From: Saturnia japonica | Lineage: Eukaryota > Arthropoda > Insecta > Lepidoptera > Saturniidae | DNA: 64,000 nt | Assembly: GCA_033032175.1 (NCBI GenBank) | Contig: CM065309.1 | Location: forward strand, 20,708,001 to 20,772,000 | Direction: 5' to 3' | Part shown: positions 24,401 to 36,400 of the stretch, in pieces | Layout of the letters: each line of letters begins with the position of its first letter | How positions within the stretch are numbered: position 1 is the first letter of the stretch | Translations under genes and position numbers: made by a program | The notes under the pieces: model-generated | The model's input: the letters and a program-made list of their open reading frames with translations, nothing else | Databases searched by the model: none | Told to the model about the DNA's origin: nothing

Positions 24401-27400
24401 TGTACCGTCCTACCCAAGGAGGGCTGGAAACCCTACTCACGCAGGAACAGAACACAACGATATTTGGCTGTGATCTTCTGTAGGCTGTAGGTATTCCACT
24501 AATCGAACTGCCACAAATAGAGAAAAATCTCCAAAGAAATTTCTCTGTGGACTAACTAACTCTCTTTGAACGATCCCTTTACTAATATTACCTCGGCACA
24601 TTGACGGTAATGTCCCTGATGGTAAGCACAGTACAATCCAAATATAACGGTGGCCAGCGGTAGGTCAAAATGCATCGGCGGTCGCTGCAGTCATGCAGGC
24701 CTTCATAACTATCTCTTCACGTCGCGACCCAATGTCGTAAAATGAATGGAACACAAAGGCCGGGAGATAGTTCGTCAGTTTACGAGTTTACTCGGAACTC
24801 CAGCGCTTGTGGTTCTGTTGTAGAAAGGAGAGGAAGGAACTAGATTAGTGGTCGTAAGTGTGACTGGTATGCTCGAGGTCCCAGTTTCGATTCCCAGGTC
24901 GAGCTAAGTGTTATAGGATTTTTTCTATGAAATTCTCAGTAAAAGTTTGGAGTTTGGCTTTGTGCCCAATTAATGGCAATAAGTTTGCCCCCTGTTAGAT
25001 GGAACCTAAACAAAGTCTAGAAATATCTTGAGCCCAGCAAAGTTGCCTTTCTACAGTCGATATCTGTAATGAAAACGAAAAAATGTATGGAATTGACATA
25101 TTTGATCACGTGGTTTAACGTTGAGGAATGTCAAATCTAAACATTTATTTCGTTTTCGTTAGCGTTATCGACTGTAGAAAAGTAACTTGTATGAGTATGA
25201 GTTATCTATTTTCGAAACTATTGAACGGTCGTCACAGCAATACATCATGGCTATTTAACAAACTGCTTCCTCAAAGAGATCCTTATAGCAAATATTACAA
25301 AAAAACTTATATATATGTTATGTGTATGTATATAGTTTTTTGCTTTACCTGAGTAGCTAGTTGTGTTTTGTTTTTCCCTTTGTGATCCAACCTGTCGATT
25401 AGGTTAAAGATACTGAGCGATACTGATGGACAAACCATTAATATTGATTTATCAAATCAACCACACCAAAGAGAACTTTATGGATGAAAAAAATCCTAGA
25501 ATCAAACAATCTTCCAAAATGCTACAAATAGGATGATTCGGGCTCTTTATTAAAGTGTTTATGGTTTTAAAATAGCACATCATCAATAATAATTTATTTG
25601 TCAAAAGTTGGTCACTTCAACAAAGTTTGTATCACAAAGTAATTTTATTAAATTCTACTCATAGATATTATCAAATACCATGTAAAGAAAATCTGTGTGA
25701 ATTCATTTGAAATGTACTCGGTAATTAATAAAATAGAATAATTAAGGTGCCTTACTTTTAAAAGTTTCATTTTTAAACGTCATATAAATGTCATATAAAA
25801 CTAATTATTTTTTCAGGAAATTACTTGTTTGTAACAACTAACTGCTGCGAGGAAAGTGGAAAATTCGAATACATGTGCATACCAAACATAATCCCTGAAG
25901 ACGATCCCGTGCACAGTTTTTCTGGTTACAGATGTATGAACCTGACCAGACCATTGTCTTTTCAGAATGAAGGATGTGTTGCTAACAACACTACTCCAGA
26001 TAGAGTTAGTGAATATTTTACTTTTTTGTTTTTTGATTTTACTTTTTTATTGTTTTATGTAAACAATGCTTTATTGGTTACTGTGCTTTTTTTTGTATTG
26101 TGATGCTTTAATCTCAGGGTTGTTGAGTTAGGTAAATAACAACAGAAAAAAAAATCCAAGTAGCTACGAATATAATTACGTTACGACACGCGGGCAGTAG
26201 CGATACGTGCGTGTGAGTCCGTGTGCTAAACATCAGATCTCGCGGCTGACTGGCGTGAGCCGGGTTTTGGACGCGCACTCTCGCGGGTGGCGAGGCGCGA
26301 ACTATGGATTCCTTACTGTTACAATCTTCCTGATGTTAAGTGAAAATATGACACATTACACACACACGCACATGCTCGCATAGGTGCTTGCCAAAATATT
26401 TTCACCCATATGGTAACAGCTAGCCGGCAGGTATTAGATAAATACCCTTTCATAATTATTTGAGACAGTTTGAGGTCACATACCTTAGTATTCGAAATTA
26501 ATTTCAACTGTATACCTCATGCCCTTTTCGAGAAAAAAATAATAAAACTTATTATAGTTTTATTGCCTTATGATTTTACACTGGAATAGAAAATCCTTAT
26601 TTTAGAGTTTGCCTCCTAACGTTTGTTGAAAAACCTCACTTCGTATCAAATATCGAGACTTTAGGCTGCGGGAAGTACTCTATAGGTTTTAATAATTAGT
26701 CCCTGAGTGCGACTTTCAAACTTTTATTGATGAAGGGTGATGATGATTTTAATCTTTTTATTGCGTTAACATAGAAACTTGTTTTTGTTTACAGCAGTTT
26801 GATGTCATAGATCTTAGTATTCGTTATTAATTTCAACCCACAAATCATTTTCGAGAAAAAACCTTAATACATTTTTGTTACTATAAAACTTCAGACAGGA
26901 TTAGAAATCCCTTATTTTTGGATTTATTCCTAAACTTTAGTTAAAAGACCTTAGTGAAAAATTCCAAGACTGTAGGTCTGCAGTAAGAGTACCCTATAGG
27001 TTTTGATAATCGGTTCGTGTGCTTTTTTTTAAATATGAAGGTCCGTATCTCTATAATGTTAGAGCAGCATGAGGCCGTAGACCTTATTATATGATATTAA
27101 TTTCAAATATATACCTAAAATCGTTTTGACATTCAGCCAGACAGACGGACAACAAAGTGATCCTATAAGGGCTCCCTTTTGTTCACCTAAAAACGAAACA
27201 CTATTGTTTTCTATCCGTTTGAGGAATTGGAATGTAAATAAAATAATATAAAAACGAATAAAGAATACAAGTATTGTTAAGTTCATAGGAATTGCAAAAT
27301 TTCAGTTGGACTACACGACACCTACTTGGGATTTAAGTAATATTTACGCATTTGATGTCGATATAATATCTACGATCAGAGCGTATGAAGGCGGTCGCTT

Positions 27401-30400
27401 AAAGTCTGAAATTGTCAACGGCAGAGAGTTTTCTAGTGATGGCAACAGTTCTTGCACGATACAACAGGCTATTGAAACTGGGTGCACGAGAAACGGTAAA
27501 CTGTTTTCCTGTAAAATTATTCCATTACTATAATAAAATATTAATCCACTATTTTTTTAACCTTCCCCTGCATATTATGAACATTTTCCTGAACAGATAT
27601 TAGGATATAATATAATGTGTTTAATTCACATTTTAATTGACTTTAACTACTACTCTTTGAATATACTTTAATTAACATCAGCTAAAGTGTAAACATTCAG
27701 CTCAGTTTCATATTAATAAAATTTTATTCTACAAGAAACAAACTTTTCACTCTAAAATTGATAGTTTAGGTTATAAAACCAACATTTACATGTATAATAA
27801 ATTACACCGCTCCTAATTGACCAATAACGGCATGAGAAAGCCCACAGGTAACTTGAAAATTCCTGAAATACATTAATTACTATATTTTTCATTAATCAAT
27901 TTCAGTACCTAATGGAGTCATAGGCACAAATATATTTAGTAATTTGTACTGGAGAGCACACAACCAAATTGCCAGTAAACTGGCTGAGTTAAATCCACAT
28001 TGGGATGACGACAAACTGTTTTATATCAGTAGGGATATAAACATTGCGATGTACACGCAAATGGTGTATTATGAATTCTGGCCATTGCTAATAGGTGAGA
28101 ACTTTCTGTCAAATATAATAAAAAATTGTATTACTTTTAATCTTGAATATCATTCAGCAATGAATTATAAATAACTATATTTAATTGAATGACTTTGAAT
28201 TGTATTGTGTTTTTTTTTAGGACAAGACAACATGGTTCAAAATAATATCATCCTAGAACAAAATACCGGTTATAGAGATCTATATGACGACAGTGTTGAT
28301 CTAAAAATATACTTAGAATTTGCTATTGTTACCCGTTGGTTCCACACAATTCAGGATGGGATACTACAGTATGTAACATATCATTATATCAAGCCTTATC
28401 AAAACACTTTTACTTTTTCTTTTCAATATTTTGTAAAATGTTCAATTATTGGATCATCTCTTTATTGTTTAGATTGGTGCAAATCCGTTGAATTTTGTTT
28501 TATATAATATTTTTTAAGTAGATAGACCGCCTTTGGGACGGTTCTGTATAATAACTTCTTGAAGCCCTGGACGGGCTACAGAGATGGACTTTAAGTATTG
28601 TAAATGATGCAGACGTTACTAAGTTCATCAAGCCGCTTCAAATGCGCAGATACATTGCCTTGCCGAGCAATTCAACCTAATTCCCGCTTCTCCCTTTCAT
28701 GACAGAATCACAGGTGCTGGGCTCCGGAGCCACAGTTTTACGATATCCTCCATCTCGTTACGAACAAAGAAGTTTGATACGTCTTATTTTTGGCGTACTG
28801 TGAAACAGTGGACCTGTCCCCTGACTCGTGTGTTCCCTTCTTCCTAAAATATGGAGTCTTTCAAGCATTACGTGAAAGGATATTTGTGCAAGCCAGCGTG
28901 ATAGCGGTCACTGAAGTAGGATTGTAGACCCAACGGTAGTCGACGGTGTTATTGGGATACTCTGCTCTGACTATCAGGCACTGTGTAGTCACTTTGCCAT
29001 GCATCGATAAAAAACGCAGTATATTCTATCTTGAAAAACCAAATAAAGTTGATGTTTAGTATTTATTTATTTAGTTTTAGTACTTGTATGTATTTATTTA
29101 TTTATTAAATATCGTCACAGCACAGTTATACAAGTTTCCAAAAATCACATTTACTTGCCCTGATTACCTGATTACTTGCCTTTACTTTATCTGATTGGAT
29201 CCCAACCAATATAAATTAGGTGGAGCACTCGCCATATTGACTCATTTAAGCGTTTCGCGTTCCAGGATGAGCCGATGTATGTCCAGTAATATCAAGTGCA
29301 TACTCGACTGGTATAACAGCTGACAGTGACTCTCTTTTGTTTTGTTGCGTTTTGGAATCGGCCAGTGTATATCCAGCTGCTGAGAAACATGAAGACAGTG
29401 ACGACCAGAGATGTAATGCCGTTCTCTTGATGATTCCTGGTATTGTTAGATACCTAGTACTGTGCATACCAAAGACACAGACCATCAGTTTTCCGTGCTA
29501 CTAAAACTCTGGAATAATTTCTATTCTAGCAATACTAGTATATTTATTCTGTGATAAAGTGATAGTAGTTATTCTACTATTTCCGGATCTGAAGAATCGG
29601 TTTGGCACAACAGTTACATACGAGGCATGCCAAATTATTTATCAAGGACAGTAGTTTACTTCTGATTAACGAATCTGGAATATAATATTGTATGAGGTTT
29701 TTACAAATGATCATGGCCAGCAAAGCCCATTTACCATCAGTTATTTACCAATAGTGAATAACTATGGAAAAAAAATTTACAAAAATGCTACGTGCATTTT
29801 TTTGCAATACGGACAGTTCCGAGGCAACCTGTATAAATTTAACCGTTACTTACATATTATGTCTTTTACTTTTAAACTATTAATTTTCAGTAAAAGAAGT
29901 CCAAATGGTACTTATGTTGGAGATATGCGAATTGTTGATTTAAGTAACAGTGTACACAACTTAGCAATTGATGATGACATGGTTACTATACTTCACGGAG
30001 CTGTTACACAACCTGGAGGAGATCACGACTATGTCGTAGATCCGGATGTAAGTAATAAAATAACAAAATGACATTGATAGCTATTGGAATATAAAGTAAT
30101 AGACATATTGCTATTTTATAGGATGTCTATATTTTTATATCTAACCATAACATAAAGTAAGTAATCAATTAGTTTAAAATCTTGTATTTCAATGTATCTA
30201 TAATATACATAATAGATATACTATTGTTTCATCTCCAAAATCCGTTTTGTAAAAATCCTATTGTTATGAAAGATAGAAAACTGGGATTTTAATAATAATA
30301 ACCTTTAAATAAGTAACCACAAAGTAAAATGGTTTAAATGTCCACTCCTATAAATCTTCGATCAGTATTAACTGCTATATTAACAGGTAACTTTGTTACG

Positions 30401-33400
30401 AATGATAAATGATAGAAATCTCGTGGGTAGTGAGTGGGTAGCAAAATCAAAAATTGTTTACAATTATTATCATTTTCAGTGAATGTAGAGTTGTATAAAA
30501 TGTACTTCAAACATCGCCATCATTTACTTAATGTTCCACTCATTCGACAATAAAACGAATCTAGTTTTTTTATATAAGTCTAACAGCTTTCTTACAGTCG
30601 CCGCTAAGTTTATCACAGTAAGTGTATTTTAATGAGTTAACTTTTAAGGTAATACTAATAATTTCAATATTAATAAAAAAATGCCTACACAAAACGCAGT
30701 CTGAGAAGTGGTCCTAGTTAGAACATTTAAAAGAGAGTCCGGGTTAAATTTATTAAATAGCACTGTGAATTAAGTGACTTTCGGTGACTAACTCAAAATT
30801 TATATATTTAAATAACCACAGCTCAAAACTAGCATATAGATAAATGTTATTTTATAAGTAAATACAGCATTGACGCGCTTTACATGCCATGGTGAATTTT
30901 GGTTAATTGCCCTCATTCACTTTCGACTTGACATACTGGCGTGAGCGGGAATAAAAATCCTTTTAGACAACAGAGTGTTCGCTTTGGGGTGTGATTTTCC
31001 TATCTCTTTTATTTCTACATGCTGATAACAAAATTTATAACCTTTTCAAATTGCTTTTAGTGACAGTAAAACGCGTCTATTTATAAAACGTTATTGCTTT
31101 CAAATTAAAAAAATACTCCGTTATTTGTAAGAATGGCAGATGCCTTCTCTTCTACTAGTATTAATCAAACATCGATTATTTATTTAGCTCGGTGTTCCAG
31201 ATATTAAATACGGAAAAAAGAAACTATCCATAGTTAATCCATAGTTTTATTTACAAATCGATCGATACTATCAGATTTTTAATTAATCGATGTTTTAAAC
31301 AATTATCTTTTACTAGGGTCTTAAGGATGCTTAAAAAATAAACAAACTATATATGAAAAATTAACGTTTGTAAAGTGACTTTAAATTTTCATATTATAAC
31401 TTTTTTTTATTGTATTAAGTGTACAATTGAAGGACTTCATTGTAAAAAGCATTCTTTACCAGACTTCCAGGTGTGCAAAAATAAAGTTTTTTGAAAGGTG
31501 TGCTTAATGTTTAAGTAAACAAAATCTAGTACATAAATATGCAACTACTCCAAGTAGAACCTACGTAGCGTATACTTGAAGGAATGCCAAGTGATGTTGA
31601 CAGACAGCGAATTCCACAATCGTCCTGTTATTACAGCGAAAGAAAGGTCGCAAAAATTTGTATAGAGACTAAGTATACTGAGAATTAACAAATCGGAAGA
31701 TCCTTCAAGGTCTGTCGTGTATATCCGCCAAAAATGTTAATACCTAGTGATTTCATTGCGGTGTTTTAATGAAACTCCTCTGTCATGAAATATCTTCGTT
31801 ACCTGTTGCTTGTTTGATTGCGTGTTCATTCTTTACTGAGTAGCAAAGAAGGCGGACGTCAGCCAGGACTATTATAGTTTTCTGCAACGGAGTAAAAAGT
31901 ATTTGTTATTACACATTAGCTAATACTATATCGAATCAAAATAAGGTCACCTGGGAAACTGTCGGATGAAACCGTTTCGGTATGTGTATTGCGTGCAAGA
32001 ATCAAACCTCGTTTTTTATATATTCAGATTGCCGATAGAGGTTTTGGACCAGTTCAAGCAACAATGGACTTGTGCACTCAGGATATAAAGAAAGGCAGAT
32101 ACTTTGGCATGGCCCCGTATATGACATATAGAGATATGCGGATGAACTACACAAAAATACATGAGACATTTGAAGATTTGGAGGATATAATATGTAAAAA
32201 GGTATGATTTAAAATTATATTGTTCATATAATATATATTCTTACAAATTAATTTTTATTTTATTATTATGTAAATTTAACATCAACACTATTTATGTAAT
32301 TAGACCAATGTTCCGAGTAATAACTTAAGTAGGTCCGGTTCATCATTGCAACTATTGGAATAGACTGATAAGGTCCTCGCAACGGGCTTTTAACTTATGG
32401 ATAGTTAAGCAAAGTCAACTGATCCTAAGATTTTAAAGTTATCACCGATTTAAAAGGAAAAGGAAGGATTGTAATTCGATGGGGCTTCTTAGTAAAAAGC
32501 TTTTTCTTTTTTAACACTAATCTGCAAATATATAATATATTTGTACAATGGTCAACAGTTTCCTAATCATCTAAATACCCTTATTATTCAATGAAGGATT
32601 TCTAAAACTGCTGTTCCATTATCTAAATACTTTATAGCAATATTATCTTCGTCTAGAATTTAAGCCAGTTAAGGGATTTTAAAGTTTATTCTAACATCAA
32701 TTCATGTACGATCTCATGATGTTTCTAGAGTTAGGGAGAATTGATGGAGTGTCCCTTTTCTCAATATAAACCGGAGTGCTTTACCTACAGACACCGCCGC
32801 ATTCCGGTGGAGCTCGACCCGTCGGAGGTGTGCTCCTCGCTCAAGGAGCAAAGTTATCCCATCCGGGAAGTACACCGGATGTACAGTAAAGATAAGCGGC
32901 CACTACAAATGGTAGTGGCCATATTGGACCTTTCCCCCGAGGGAAAGGCCATCTTCCAGCTAGAGACGGTGTGCGGGCTCTCCGGGATTAACGTGGAGCC
33001 CCCATACAAAAACCACCAGCCTGCGCAGTGCCAAAACTGCCAGCTGTACGGGCACGCTGCCCGTAACTGTCATTCTCGTCCGCGGTGCGTAAAGTGCCGA
33101 GAGGACCACCCCACACGGGAGTGCACGCGCGAGCGTGACTCCGTGGCCCCCCCGAGCTGCGTGTTATGCGGGGAGGAGGGGCATCCCGCGAATTATCGCG
33201 GTTGCCCCAAGGCCCCGCGTACCACGCGGCCACGTACACAGAGGCAGGCGGCCCCCCGGGCGGCGCCCCCCGCCTCAGCCATCAAAGCGCAACCCCTGCT
33301 GGCGTCAGGGGAATTTCCCGCGCTGCCGGTCCCGCGCCAGCTCCCGGCCACCGCCGGCCCCTCCGCACCCCGCGTGGTGCAACCGCAACCCGTGCGTTCA

Positions 33401-36400
33401 TCGCAGAACGCATGGGGCCCCCGCCGCCCCAATCCACAGCCCCTTATGGCTATGGATATTCCCGCGCCCCGCGCGCCCGCTAACACTGTCGTCAATAGTA
33501 ACGACCTAATGATACTGCTCACCCGCGAGCACGATATCCGCGAGCTCATCGAATACAACGACCATTTGGAGCGCTTCGGTCTCATCAAGACCGCTTGCGC
33601 GTTCCCACGCCTCGTAGATACACTACAACGTCTCGATCGCGAGGCGAGTAATAAAAATTAGGGCCTTTCAATGGCTAAGTTTAAACCGAAAGCGTTAAAT
33701 CTTTCATTTTTTAACGCGCGAAGCCTACTTCCGCAGCGTGATCTCGTCGCGACCTTTCTTAAAGATCACCAAGTAGATGTTCTTTTAGTACAGGAGACGC
33801 TCTTAAAGCGTAGTAAACGTGATCCTAAAATCGCGAACTACAATATTGTAAGAAATGACCGGGCCGGCCGCGGGGGCGGCACTCTCATTTATTACAAACG
33901 ATCGTTATATTGTACGCCGGTAGATCCTCCGATACTTACCAATATGGAAGTATCCGTGTGTAGACTAGGAATGACCGACCACCCGTCCATAACGTTAGTT
34001 TCAGTTTATCTCTCGCCGAGGAAAGTGCCTCTCAGGTCTGACCTAGAAAAGCTACTTTCGCTCGGTGAATCGGTCATTATAGCGGGTGACCTCAATTGTG
34101 GACACACTTCGTTTGGCAATTGGAGAGACTCCAGAAATGGTGTTAAACTCGAAGAGCTAACGAACGTGCTAAACTTTGATGTCATAGCGCCACCCACTCC
34201 CACCCACTTTCAAGACAACTGTATGCCGACAGTGCTTGATGTAGCTCTCATTAAAGGTATCGCGCTTCGGTTACGACTCATTCGGGTCGTACACGAGCTC
34301 AATTCCGACCACCGTCCGGTCATCATGCAGCTAGGTCAACCAGACGACTCTAGCCCTCCTTCGGTCCAAGTGGTTGACTATGCTAAGTTAAAACATTATC
34401 TTGCGGACAGGCCGTCCTCGTCCAGTTTAGATAGGATCCCGGACGTATTGGGGTCCGTTGCGGATGTAGATCTCGCGATCGATTCCCTGGTCGACCACCT
34501 GCAGGTCAGCATCGGAGAGGCCTCGAGAGAGGTCGAAGAGGCGAGCGATCGCCGCTTCGTACTCCCTGCCGACGTGCGGGCGTTGTTGACGGAAAAGAAC
34601 GCGGCGACTCGTGCGCACGACCACTATCCGACCGAGGAAAACCGCGCACGCTTACGCGCGCTTCAGAGAGCGGTTAGAGCCCGCATATTAGAACTCAGGA
34701 GTCACAGATGGGACGCCCTCGTCGAAGGGCTAAGGCCGTCGCATCTGGCTTACTGGAAACTAGCTCGCAGCCTCAAAATAGAGGCTTCTTATCTTATGCC
34801 CCCCCTCGAGAGGGGTCCCGGTATACCGCTCGCCTTCGATAGCAGCGACAAGGCGGAGTGCCTCGCCACTTGTTTGGAGAGCCAGTGCTCTCCGAACAGT
34901 GTCGATGCAAATACCGACCGGGTAGAGGGTATCGATGGATGCGTGCGGGAGCTGGATAAGCTCCCCGCGACAGCCTCCCTGTCCCCAGTCACGTCTGAGG
35001 AGGTTCTTTCCATTATAAAAAGCCTTAAGCTCAGAAAAGCACCAGGTCCCGACGGGATCAGGAATGAAGTACTTAGGCTTCTTCCTGATCGCCTCATAGC
35101 TCTATTGGTCTGCATATTCAATGTAGCCATAGTCCACTGCCATTTTCCAGCCGCCTGGAAAAAGGCAATAGTCATAGGTATCCGTAAGCCCGGCAAGAGC
35201 GCGTCGCTTCCCGACAGCTATCGCCCGATCAGTCTCCTAAATACGTTAGGGAAAATTTACGAGCGGATCCTTCTGAACCGTCTTAAGCCAATAATAGAGG
35301 AGAAAGACCTCTATCCGCCTGAGCAATTCGGTTTCCGTGCTAGATATTCTTGCACTCATCAAGTGCACCGCCTCACGGAGCACGTTGCATTTAATTTTGC
35401 TGAACTTTATAAACCCCGCCGTACACTTGCGGTCTTTTTCGACGTGGCCAAGGCCTTTGATAAGGTCTGGCACGAGGGATTGATTTACAAGTTGTACCGC
35501 TTTGAAGTCCCCGATAGGCTAATTAAAATAATTCGCGACTACTTAACAGATCGCACCTTCCGCTATAGAGTGGAAGGTGAATTGTCCACGCCCCGTCCAA
35601 TACGCTCAGGCGTTCCCCAAGGTTCGATCCTGGCTCCTAGCCTATTTAACCTGTACGTCAGTGACCTACCTCGACTCCCGGAGGTCGAGGTAGGGCTATA
35701 CGCTGACGATACAGTCTTATATGCCTCAGATAGGAATAGATCCGACCTCAGACACAAAGTCCAACGCTCCGTGACCACTCTCGGGAAGTGGTTTAACGAG
35801 TGGCGTATAGCCGTTAATCCCTCGAAGAGCGCCGCGATGCTCTTCGATGCGGATTCGTCACAGATACCGTGGAAGCTTAAACCTGTTAAGCTCTACGATA
35901 ATCCGATTCCGTATGTAAGAGAGACCAAATATCTAGGGGTAACCCTAGATAGTAGGCTCTCTTTTAGACCCCACATCCGTAAGGTTAGAAACAGGGCCGC
36001 GTGGGTCCTGGGCCGGTTGCATCCTCTGTTGTGTTCGGTGAGTAAAATGTCCACGCGACATAAGCTCACGCTCTACAAGACGTGTATTCGACCAATTTTG
36101 ACATACAGTTGCGCCGTGTTCGTACATATGTCCGAGTCGAGTTTCAAACGGTTACAATCGATACAGAATAGGTTCCTCTATCGTCTCACCGGGGCCCCGT
36201 GGTATGTTCGAAGCGTAGATCTCCATAGAGATATGGAGCTTCCTTCGATACATGCCTACGTTAAATAGCTCTCCCGTTCGTATTTCGACACCGCGTCGAA
36301 CCACGCGAATCCGTTAATAAAAACAGCCGCCACTTATGTTCCGGCACCCACGGACATCCGGTGCAAACGCCGGCCGCGCAATATTTTTATTGATCCCGAC

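Noticed and set aside
24842..24905. tRNA gene
   Set aside because: The box-B-like sequence is present, but no cloverleaf can be drawn and the body matches a SINE, so it is tRNA-derived, not a tRNA gene.
25817..26103. Open frame running past exon 4 of copy A into a hydrophobic tail
   Set aside because: The reading past 26004 is intronic; the GT donor there and the exact 188-nt match to copy B's exon end at 26004.
32741..32793. N-terminal 17 codons of the open frame leading into the LINE gag
   Set aside because: These bases lie left of the target-site duplication and align with the intron of copy B, so they are host intron, not protein-coding.
33135..33588. Several overlapping Pro/Arg/Ala-rich frames on both strands
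   Set aside because: They are shadows of the GC-rich LINE ORF1 in other frames.
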